Assembly: GCA_946061315.1 (NCBI GenBank)
Contig: CAMGRB010000027.1
Coordinates: 1-10,558, forward strand
Source: an uncultured Clostridia bacterium
GTDB lineage: Bacteria; Bacillota; Clostridia; Oscillospirales; CAG-272
Direction: 5' to 3'
DNA length: 10,558 nucleotides
Shown: positions 4,991 to 10,558 of the stretch, in pieces
How the letters are laid out: each line of letters begins with the position of its first letter
How positions within the stretch are numbered: position 1 is the stretch's first letter
Program-made: the position numbers and the translations under genes
Notes under the pieces: generated by a model
Database searches by the model: none
Told to the model about the DNA's origin: nothing
Seen by the model: the letters and a program-made list of their open reading frames with translations, nothing else

Positions 4991-6064
4991 TTATTGCGAA
5001 TACTTTTCCAGATCCGAAACTATCTTTTTAAATGTATCATCGTTACGGACAAAATCAAAGCTCTTGTCATCCAGACCTTTAAGCCTTAAATTGCACGAGT
5101 TTCCGATATAATTTTTAGTAGTGTCTGCTTTTTTGTATTTCAAGCGGTTTACCATTGGCGCCGTATAATTCATATCGGTCAGCGTAGCTTCAATGGTAGC
5201 GTATCGGCAGCTTTGAGTAAGTGCTTTTAGGGTGTTTTCTTTATCATTCATTTCAGCATATTCTTTTGCGATATGACTGTAATAGTATGATATATCAAAT
5301 GCGTAAAAACCGACATTTTCGTCGGAATATAATCTTTTGAGAATGTCAATGGCAAACCTATAAGCTTCAATAGTTTCCTCGTGCGAAAACTGTATTTTTG
5401 ACGTCATAGCTGAGGCAGTCGTTGCGGCTGTATGAATCAATGACATAATATAACTTTGACAAGCTTTAACGCCTTCTTCGCTGTCGAGAATAGTGCTCCT
5501 CAGATTTTCTCTTGTTACGTTGAAACTACCGCTCATATCGGCATAATACAGCGCTTTTTCTTTATCTATATTATCGTAAGTATAACACAAGCATTGTATA
5601 GCGTTTTCTCTTTGCATTGCATCTGTTGTCTTTTGTAAAAGCTTTTCGCCGAGTGCGATGATCCGTTCGGCTTTATCCTTTGGACAAGGATATACTGCAT
5701 CTCTGTTGATTGCAAACATCAGTTCTTCAATAACCCGACAATCGTTTGGAAATTCCGAATAAGCCTTTTCCCATATTTGAAGATTTTTTTCGTTTTCGCC
5801 GTTGCTTTTGTAAACAGAGCTTTGATGCTTGTATTCGTTGATTGCTTCCTCAACCTTAACCTGATCCACACCCAATAGCTCATCAACGGTTACGTCAAAA
5901 TAAAACGCAATTTTCGGCAGCAAAGTAATATCGGGAAATCCTTCGCCACGTTCCCATTTTCCGACAGATTGGGGAGTTATGCAAAGATAATTGGCAAGTA
6001 CTTCTTGCGTGACTTTTTTCTTTTGCCTTAAAGTGCGCAATTTTTCTTTTAAGTTAATTTCCAT
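4991..6064 (-). CDS. XRE-family transcriptional regulator with C-terminal helical domain (paralogue)
   Basis: A 357-residue protein. Residues 6-65 form a Cro/C1 helix-turn-helix with TQEVLANYLCITPQSVGKWERG at 19-40, then FPDITLLPKIAFYF and VTVDELLGVD, aligning position for position with the regulator at 3712. The helical C-terminal part (about 70-357) includes AYSEFPNDCRVIEELMFAI (101-119) and YTAPMVNRLK (300-309), matching EFPN and YSAPLVSNLK of its neighbour. The remaining sequence has diverged, and it is rich in Tyr and Cys. AAAGGTGG lies 8 nt before the ATG on the reverse strand. It has its own promoter and a 14-bp palindrome in its leader. It is tail-to-tail with its paralogue, a layout that can arise by inverted duplication or by independent acquisition. 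Its ligand and targets are unknown, though its own promoter is a natural candidate. Confidence 0.88.
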   Translation of the reverse strand: MEINLKEKLRTLRQKKKVTQEVLANYLCITPQSVGKWERGEGFPDITLLPKIAFYFDVTVDELLGVDQVKVEEAINEYKHQSSVYKSNGENEKNLQIWEKAYSEFPNDCRVIEELMFAINRDAVYPCPKDKAERIIALGEKLLQKTTDAMQRENAIQCLCYTYDNIDKEKALYYADMSGSFNVTRENLRSTILDSEEGVKACQSYIMSLIHTAATTASAMTSKIQFSHEETIEAYRFAIDILKRLYSDENVGFYAFDISYYYSHIAKEYAEMNDKENTLKALTQSCRYATIEATLTDMNYTAPMVNRLKYKKADTTKNYIGNSCNLRLKGLDDKSFDFVRNDDTFKKIVSDLEKYSQ

Positions 6065-6088
6065 GTTTCAAACCACCTTTTAAGAATT

Positions 6089-6102
6089 GATAAGCGCTTA
6101 TC
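6089..6102. promoter_or_regulatory. Perfect 14-bp palindrome (candidate operator)
   Basis: GATAAGCGCTTATC is a perfect inverted repeat between the predicted transcription start (about 6104, reverse strand) and the start codon at 6064 of the second XRE gene. A perfect palindrome of this length at the +1 region is a typical dimeric repressor site, and autoregulation is the simplest hypothesis. I did not find the sequence elsewhere in the window, including the promoter of the paralogous regulator. Confidence 0.6.
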
Positions 6103-6110
6103 CTGACTAT

Positions 6111-6139
6111 ATGATAGCAAATTCTCATCATAATTTCAA
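6111..6139 (-). promoter_or_regulatory. Promoter of the second XRE regulator gene
   Basis: On the reverse strand: TTGAAA (6134-6139), exactly 17 bp, then TATCAT (6111-6116) with an upstream TGc extension. The start near 6104 gives a 40-nt leader that holds the palindrome and the ribosome binding site. Confidence 0.75.
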
Positions 6140-6155
6140 GAACCGCAAAGTTTAT

Positions 6156-6305
6156 TTATAGGCGCATTTTACAACTAATAGTTGTTAAAACGGCATCCGG
6201 CATAGCGTCTGTTATATCAAAAGCGTTTTTACGTTGTACTTTTGTTTCCTGTCGCTTGGCTTTTTCTGCCTTGATACCTTGTATGAATTTTTCCGCTTCT
6301 GAATA
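6156..6305 (-). pseudogene. Possible C-terminal remnant of a lost gene
   Basis: On the reverse strand a frame of 49 codons runs from 6305 to a stop at 6156-6158 and reads like a protein tail, not random AT-rich sequence: it contains EAEKFIQGIKAEKAKRQETK then NAFDITDAMPDAVLTT. Two stop codons (TAA TGA) stand directly upstream and there is no ribosome binding site. The charged helix plus DAMPDAVL ending would suit the end of a larger protein whose remainder is gone. I do not recognise the family. It overlaps the upstream side of the second XRE gene's promoter region, so it may be a scar from the event that brought in the regulator. Chance remains possible. Confidence 0.25.
6167..6190. repeat. 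24-nt quasi-palindrome
   Basis: The core ACAACTA-A-TAGTTGT (6171-6185) is a perfect 15-nt inverted repeat, flanked by TTTT on the left (6167-6170) and AAAA on the right (6187-6190). It sits about 30 bp upstream of the -35 of the second XRE gene. It could be a regulator site or a weak bidirectional terminator. It overlaps the possible gene remnant, so at most one of the two readings explains this stretch. Confidence 0.4.
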
Positions 6306-6343
6306 TCATTATTTTGGCATAATTTGTATTTGCGCAAAATGTA

Positions 6344-6372
6344 TTGACTTGTGTCGAATAATGTGATAAAAT
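6344..6372 (+). promoter_or_regulatory. Promoter of the fakA-fakB-GNAT-plsX operon
   Basis: TTGACT (6344-6349), exactly 17 bp, then TAAAAT (6367-6372) preceded by GA. This is the best promoter in the 6065-6486 gap, and no other good promoter is seen within the operon. Transcription would start near 6379. Confidence 0.75.
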
Positions 6373-6378
6373 ACGGAC

Positions 6379-6486
6379 AGAACTTTCATTCCCGAATGAC
6401 GATCCTTGAGGCGATTTTAACGACAAAATTAAGCTTGGTTAAGCCCCAAAGGTTATGAAAAACTAAAAGAGATATGCGGAGGGAAC
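6379..6486 (+). other. Leader of the fak operon, about 108 nt
   Basis: Between the predicted start and the fakA ATG there is an untranslated leader. It contains the short inverted repeat TCATTC-CC-GAATGA (6388-6401), with a loop too small for a hairpin, and a weak GCTT-GGTT-AAGC stem (6433-6444). There is no T-run, so no attenuator is visible, and it does not match a riboswitch or T-box that I recognise. The ribosome binding site GGAGGG at 6478-6483 is close to the start codon. Confidence 0.4.
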
Positions 6487-8139
6487 ATGAATACTGCAAC
6501 CATAGGCGGCAAGGAATTTACCGAAATGCTCTGTGCAGGAGCAAGCCGACTTGCGATATATAGACAAAACGTAAATGATTTGAATGTTTTTCCCATTCCC
6601 GACGGAGATACGGGGGACAATATGATGATGACCTTCGCCTCGGGCGCGGAGGCTGCGAAAAGCGCAGGGGAAAAACTCGGAGATACAGCAAAAGCCGCGG
6701 CTCGCGGAATGCTTCTTGGTGCAAGAGGCAATTCGGGAGTCATATTGTCGCGGATTTTTTCAGGAATTACAAAGGAATTTTTTGAGCTTGACGAGGGCGG
6801 CATATACGATTTTATGAGGGGAATGGAATCGGGCGTTGCCGAGGCTTACGATGCCGTAAAAACTCCCGTCGAGGGAACGATTCTCACGGTTTTCAAGGAC
6901 GCCGTTACGTATGCAAAATCAAAAAATTCTTCAACCGTAAAAGAATACTTTGATGATTTGCTCTCCGAGATGGCGCGCTCTCTTGACAGAACGCCGGAGC
7001 TTTTACCGGTGCTCTCCGAGGCGGGCGTCGTCGATAGCGGCGGAGCGGGGCTTCTTTATATTTTCGAGGGAATGAGGGACGCTTTGCTCGGCAAGGCTCC
7101 GTCGGACACTTATTCGGCTACCGATTTTAAGAGGGCGGACGATATTGATTTTTCGCTTTTCGGTGCGGACAGCGAGCTTAAATACGGGTATTGTACGGAA
7201 TTTCTTTTAAGACTTCAAAACTCAAAATGCGACGTTTCAAACTTCGACCTTGAAGCGTTCGTTGCATATTTGCAAAGCGTCGGCGAATCGGTCGTGGCGT
7301 TTAAGGACGACAGTATAGTAAGAGTCCACGTGCACACCATGCACCCGGGGCAGATACTTGATTACTGCCAGAGGTACGGCGAATTTCTCACAATGAAAAT
7401 AGAGAATATGGCTCTGCAGAACAGCGAGGCGCTTGAGAGAGGGAACAACGCACAGTCGGTAATTGAAAAGAAAAGACAAAAGGCGACGGGAATAGTATCG
7501 GTCTGCAACGGCGACGGAGTAAAGGAAACCTTCCTTTCATTGGGGGTTGACGCCATTGTTGACGGCGGGCAGAGTATGAACCCGTCGGCGGCGGATTTTA
7601 TAGAGGCATTTGACAAGGTAAACGCAAGAAGAATCTTCGTTTTCCCCAACAACGGCAACGTCATAATGACGGCGGAGCAGGCAGCAAGCCTTTACGATAA
7701 ATCCGAAATAGTAGTCATAAAGACCCACACCGTCGGAGAGGGCTATGCCGCAATATCGATGATGGATACCGAGGGCGATACAAATTCAATAAAAGAGAGC
7801 GCCGAAGAGATAGTATCGGGCGTTGTCACGGGGCTTGTTTCACACGCAAGCCGAAACGCCGATATGAACGGAGTGCAGGTGCACGAGGGCGACTATATAG
7901 GCTTTGTCGGGGACGAAATTCTCTCCGACGGCAAAAATCGCAACTCGGCGGCAAAGGAAATGCTCTCAAAGCTTGATACGGACGAATACGGCGTTATGCT
8001 CATAATCGTCGGAGAAGAAACGAAGGACTATGAAGCAGACGAGCTTTATAAAGAACTTTCTGATATATACAAAAACACCGAAATAATAATGATAAACGGC
8101 GGACAACCAATCTACGATTATATGATAGTGCTTGAATAG
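6487..8139 (+). CDS. fakA: Fatty acid kinase catalytic subunit FakA (DAK2/YloV family)
   Basis: A 550-residue protein, the normal length for FakA (about 550). It phosphorylates fatty acids held by a FakB carrier, making acyl-phosphate for PlsY-type acylation of glycerol-3-phosphate. The N-terminal DhaL/DAK2 kinase domain spans about 1-205: PDGDTGDN at 38-45 gives the Asp triad (39, 41, 44) that holds Mg-ATP, and ARGNSGVILS (79-88), PVEGTILTV (127-135) and VVDSGGAGLL (181-190) complete the nucleotide pocket. The middle domain has Cys236 in CTEFLL and HVHTMHPGQ (281-289), the conserved Cys/His set. The C-terminal part (about 330-550) is the DegV-like domain. Nothing is missing. GGAGGG precedes the ATG. 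It overlaps nothing downstream: its stop is 10 bp before the carrier gene, whose ribosome binding site overlaps this stop. Confidence 0.95.
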   Translation: MNTATIGGKEFTEMLCAGASRLAIYRQNVNDLNVFPIPDGDTGDNMMMTFASGAEAAKSAGEKLGDTAKAAARGMLLGARGNSGVILSRIFSGITKEFFELDEGGIYDFMRGMESGVAEAYDAVKTPVEGTILTVFKDAVTYAKSKNSSTVKEYFDDLLSEMARSLDRTPELLPVLSEAGVVDSGGAGLLYIFEGMRDALLGKAPSDTYSATDFKRADDIDFSLFGADSELKYGYCTEFLLRLQNSKCDVSNFDLEAFVAYLQSVGESVVAFKDDSIVRVHVHTMHPGQILDYCQRYGEFLTMKIENMALQNSEALERGNNAQSVIEKKRQKATGIVSVCNGDGVKETFLSLGVDAIVDGGQSMNPSAADFIEAFDKVNARRIFVFPNNGNVIMTAEQAASLYDKSEIVVIKTHTVGEGYAAISMMDTEGDTNSIKESAEEIVSGVVTGLVSHASRNADMNGVQVHEGDYIGFVGDEILSDGKNRNSAAKEMLSKLDTDEYGVMLIIVGEETKDYEADELYKELSDIYKNTEIIMINGGQPIYDYMIVLE

Positions 8140-8149
8140 GAGAAAAATT

Positions 8150-9019
8150 ATGCTTACTTTATTTACAGATACCGATAACGATATAACCCCGAAGGTCGCG
8201 GCGGAATACGGGTACAAGCTCATAAGCATGCCGTACGCAATAGACGGAAAAACTTATTTTCCTTACGAGGACGGCGAGGAGATAGACCTTCACGCATTTT
8301 ACGACGGTTTAAGAGGTGGAATTTTGCCCGTAACGAGCGGAATTTCAACCGAGAAATACAAGGAATATTTCCGCCCCGAGTTTGAAAAAGGCAACGATAT
8401 TCTCTACGTTCATTTCTCAAGAAAAATGACCTGTACCTTTGACGCTATGGACGAGGCGGTAGCGGAGCTTCTTAAAGAATTTCCCGAGAGGAAATTTTAC
8501 CCGATAGACACAAAGGGCATTACGATAGTAAGCTACAATATTGCAAAGGAAATAGGTGATATGTATCTTGCAGGCAAGGGTGCCGAGGAGATAGTTGCCT
8601 GGGCAAATACCGAGGTAGATAAATTCGCACAGTATTTCTTTGCGGACGACCTTAAATTTTTCCGCAGAAGCGGCAGGGTCGGCGGTATATCCGCAACAAT
8701 GGGAACGCTTCTCGGAATAAGGCCGATAATATATATGAGCCCCGACGGACAAATGGTAAGTCTTACAAAGGAAAGAGGAAGACAAAAAGCCATGGAACGC
8801 CTCGTTTCCTTCGTCGAGGAGCTTGGCGAGGACATATATTCTCACCGTGTGATAATAGGACATACCGACGCCCCAGAACTCGCATCTGAACTAGCGGAAA
8901 GATTAAAGAATAAATTCGGCGAGAATCTAAACATAGAAATAATTGTTACCAATCCGACGGCGGGAAGCCATTGCGGACCCAACGGAGTAGGAGTTTCATT
9001 CCACGCTAAACACAGGTGA
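8150..9019 (+). CDS. fakB: DegV family fatty-acid-binding protein (FakB-type)
   Basis: A 289-residue cytoplasmic carrier that binds a fatty acid and presents its carboxylate to FakA, then hands over acyl-phosphate. DegV landmarks in order: TDTDNDI (6-12), PVTSGIS (60-66), HFSRKMTCTFDA (88-99), FFRRSGRVGG (170-179), KERGRQKA (207-214), and NPTAGSHCGPNGVGVSF (268-284). By position, Thr62, Ser90 and His274 correspond to the residues that hold the carboxylate in characterised FakB proteins. The usual LSGTY motif reads MTCTF here, and GPxxGxHxGPG reads NPTAGSHCGPNG, so this is a divergent member. I chose the ATG at 8150 because AGGAGA (8138-8143) sits properly before it. A longer TTG start at 8132 would overlap fakA and has no ribosome binding site. 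Chain-length preference cannot be told from sequence. Confidence 0.9.
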   Translation: MLTLFTDTDNDITPKVAAEYGYKLISMPYAIDGKTYFPYEDGEEIDLHAFYDGLRGGILPVTSGISTEKYKEYFRPEFEKGNDILYVHFSRKMTCTFDAMDEAVAELLKEFPERKFYPIDTKGITIVSYNIAKEIGDMYLAGKGAEEIVAWANTEVDKFAQYFFADDLKFFRRSGRVGGISATMGTLLGIRPIIYMSPDGQMVSLTKERGRQKAMERLVSFVEELGEDIYSHRVIIGHTDAPELASELAERLKNKFGENLNIEIIVTNPTAGSHCGPNGVGVSFHAKHR

Positions 9020-9026
9020 GGGTAGT

Positions 9027-10157
9027 ATGATAGAGATACAGACAGTAAGGACGAAAAAACAGCAAAAGGAATTTCTTGAATTTCCGCTGAAAATGTACCG
9101 TAACAATCCTTTTTTCGCTCCGCCTCTTTACGGAGATGAAAAAAGGATATTCCGCCCCGATTTTGTCTATAACGATACCTGCAAATCGGAATATTTTTTA
9201 GCGGTTAAAGACGGGGTTACCGTCGGGCGTATTTCCGCAATCATTCAAAACGCCTCCAACGAAAAAACGGGCGAAAAAAGAGTAAGGTTTACACGCTTTG
9301 ATTCGATAGACGACAAAGAGGTCGCAAAAGCGCTCTTTGACGCGGTCGAGGATTTTGCACGCTCAAACGGCATGGATACCGTTTGCGGACCTCTCGGCTA
9401 TTCCGACCTTGAAAGAGAAGGGCTTCTTATCGAGGGCTTTGACGAGCTCTCCACGTTTGAGGAGCAGTACAATGCGGAATATTACGGCTCTCTTGTCGAG
9501 GAGTGCGGATATTCCAAAGAGGTCGATTGGGTCGAGTCTAAAATATACGCTCCCGACGAGGGCGCCGAGGCTATGGAAAAGACGGCGCAGTTCGTTATGA
9601 AAAGGTACAACCTCCATATAGGAGAGGCAAAGAGCGTTTCCGATTTCTTAAAAAAGTACGCCGACGGATTTTTTGAGCTTCTCGATATAGCATACGACGG
9701 TCTTTACGGCACCGTACCGTTTACCGACGGTATGAAAAAAATGATGATGGATAATTTCCGCTTGATAATAGACTTAAAGCACGTTGTCGTGGTGCTAAAT
9801 GAGGAAAATAAAATCGTCTGCCTGGGAATTTGCTTCCCGTCGCTTGCAAAAGCGCTGCAAAAATCGCAGGGAAGACTTACCCTGCCCGCACTTTTCCGCG
9901 TTCTTAAAGCAATAAAGCACCCCGAGATAATAGACCTCGGACTAATAGCCGTCCACCCCGATTATCTTAACAAGGGCGTCAATGCAATAGTTGCCGCAGG
10001 ACTTATGAAAATGCTTACAGAGGACGGCGTTAAGTATGCGGAAACCAACTTAAATCTTGAAAATAACTATGCGATCCGCAATCAGTGGAAGCACTTTAAG
10101 AGCGTACAGCACAAGCGCAGACGCTCGTACGTGAAGAAGCTGGAGGAGAACAAATGA
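9027..10157 (+). CDS. Large GNAT-fold protein of unknown substrate, lipid-operon associated
   Basis: A 376-residue cytoplasmic protein, nearly twice a single GNAT domain. The N-terminal region (about 1-170) contains FPLKMYRNNPFFAPPLYGDE (19-38), a strand with YFLAVKDGVTVGRISA (56-71), and GPLGYSDLEREGLLIEGFDE (121-140), a block of conserved type in this poorly characterised family. The C-terminal half (about 180-365) carries DLGLIAVHPDYLNKGVNAIV (303-322), which looks like the acetyl-CoA loop of GNATs, and ETNLNLENNYAIRNQWKHF (339-357), matching the C-terminal GNAT motif. It therefore looks like a tandem GNAT or a GNAT with an added lobe. Its start (9027) is 7 bp after fakB with GGTGAGGG upstream, and its stop overlaps the plsX start by ATGA, so translation is coupled to plsX. 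The position suggests a role in lipid or acyl metabolism, but this is an inference and the acyl donor and acceptor are unknown. Confidence 0.72.
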   Translation: MIEIQTVRTKKQQKEFLEFPLKMYRNNPFFAPPLYGDEKRIFRPDFVYNDTCKSEYFLAVKDGVTVGRISAIIQNASNEKTGEKRVRFTRFDSIDDKEVAKALFDAVEDFARSNGMDTVCGPLGYSDLEREGLLIEGFDELSTFEEQYNAEYYGSLVEECGYSKEVDWVESKIYAPDEGAEAMEKTAQFVMKRYNLHIGEAKSVSDFLKKYADGFFELLDIAYDGLYGTVPFTDGMKKMMMDNFRLIIDLKHVVVVLNEENKIVCLGICFPSLAKALQKSQGRLTLPALFRVLKAIKHPEIIDLGLIAVHPDYLNKGVNAIVAAGLMKMLTEDGVKYAETNLNLENNYAIRNQWKHFKSVQHKRRRSYVKKLEENK

Positions 10158-10558
10158 TAAAAATAGCAATAGACTGTCTCGGCGGTGACAAAAGCCCGAT
10201 GGCTAACATAGAGGGAACGGTAAACGCACTTAAAAATCACGGTGACCTTTTTGCCGTACTTTTCGGAGATGAAAAAATCATTCGTGAAAAGCTCTCGGGT
10301 TTTGACTATCCGACCGATAGAGTGTCGATAATTCACGCTCCCGACGAGGTAGACGGCAACGATAAGCCGTTAAATGCGGTAAGGCTCAAAAAAGATTCCT
10401 CAATGATCCGCGCCATAAAGGAGTTAAGGGAGAATGAGGAAATATCCGCGCTCGTTTCAAGCGGAGCAAGCGGAGTGCTTGTCGGTGCCGCTATAGCGAG
10501 AATAGGAAGAATAGAGGGCGTTCGCCGTCCCGCCTTTTGCCCGATACTTCCCGCCATG
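10154..10558 (+). CDS. plsX: Phosphate acyltransferase PlsX, 5' part
   Basis: The first 135 codons of PlsX, cut by the window edge. The full protein is usually about 330-350 residues. PlsX converts acyl-ACP and phosphate to acyl-phosphate for PlsY, the first step of phosphatidic acid synthesis, working at the membrane surface. Visible landmarks: IKIAIDCLGGDKSP (2-15), the variant of the MKIAVDAMGGDxxP opening, KPLNAVRLKKDSSM (71-84), and VSSGASGVLV (101-110) where most homologues have SAGNTGAL. GGAGG at 10142-10146 lies within the end of the preceding gene, and the ATG overlaps that gene's TGA. The sequence stays in frame to the last base. fapR, fabD, fabG and acpP often follow plsX in Bacillota but lie outside the window if present. 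Confidence 0.93.
   Translation, partial: MIKIAIDCLGGDKSPMANIEGTVNALKNHGDLFAVLFGDEKIIREKLSGFDYPTDRVSIIHAPDEVDGNDKPLNAVRLKKDSSMIRAIKELRENEEISALVSSGASGVLVGAAIARIGRIEGVRRPAFCPILPAM

Noticed and set aside
334..6350. A present-day integrative element inserted at the tRNA-Pro 3' end
   Set aside because: No integrase, relaxase, excisionase or phage gene is visible, and the only 3'-end repeat of the tRNA found is 73 nt away, so the element, if it existed, is not in this window.
6379..6486. Riboswitch, T-box or FapR operator before fakA
   Set aside because: The leader lacks the conserved cores I would expect, a terminator/antiterminator pair, and the FapR-type inverted repeat. The short dyads seen are too weak.
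7237..7664. Reverse-strand open frames inside fakA
   Set aside because: They are shadows of the strong fakA frame with no ribosome binding site or family resemblance.
8132..8149. Upstream TTG start for the DegV-family gene
   Set aside because: It would overlap fakA and adds six residues not seen in the family. AGGAGA sits correctly before the ATG at 8150.
1..10558. CRISPR array, toxin-antitoxin pair or defence system
   Set aside because: The only repeats are the two-copy blocks described. There are no regularly spaced repeats, no Cas motifs and no small paired toxin-like genes.

Overview
The window looks like a chromosomal segment of an anaerobic low-to-mid GC Bacillota, most likely a gut-type Clostridia (Oscillospiraceae/Christensenellales-like). 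The reasons are strong AGGAGG-type ribosome binding sites, TTGACA/TATAAT promoters with extended -10 TGn elements, hairpin-plus-T-run terminators, heavy ATA use for Ile in the lipid genes, and a fakA-fakB-plsX lipid operon. The taxonomic call is an inference from style and gene content; there is no marker gene in the window.

Layout. Positions 1-530 hold an intact tRNA-Pro(UGG) at 334-409 in a repeat-rich setting. A 101-nt block that includes the first 19 nt of the tRNA is present twice (41-141 and 252-352), a palindromic element lies between the copies, and a 13-nt copy of the tRNA 3' end lies downstream between two terminators. Positions 557-2422 hold a forward unit with a membrane-anchored endonuclease/exonuclease/phosphatase-family hydrolase and a RimJ/RimL-type acetyltransferase. 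Positions 2525-3493 hold a reverse-strand alpha/beta hydrolase that is divergent from a forward XRE-family regulator (3712-4878). The control region they share carries a near-perfect 14-nt direct repeat. A second XRE regulator of the same architecture (4991-6064, reverse) lies tail-to-tail with the first. It has its own promoter and a perfect 14-bp palindrome near its predicted transcription start.

Positions 6344-10558 hold a compact forward operon: fakA (fatty acid kinase), a DegV/FakB fatty-acid carrier, a two-part GNAT-fold protein of unknown role, and the start of plsX, which is cut by the window edge. The gaps are 10 bp, 7 bp and a 4-bp ATGA overlap. FakAB makes acyl-phosphate from exogenous fatty acids and PlsX makes it from acyl-ACP, so the operon places both routes to the first acylation of glycerol-3-phosphate under one promoter, with an uncharacterised acyltransferase-fold protein between them.

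The stretch between the tRNA and the fak operon (about 0.69-6.3 kb) looks accessory: small stress/regulatory genes in mixed orientation, a possible gene remnant at 6156-6305, and codon choice in the first XRE gene unlike that of the fak operon. I did not see a CRISPR array, transposase, integrase, toxin-antitoxin pair or defence system. The more novel material is the repeat/tRNA mosaic, the candidate operators of the regulator pair, and the GNAT protein in the lipid operon.
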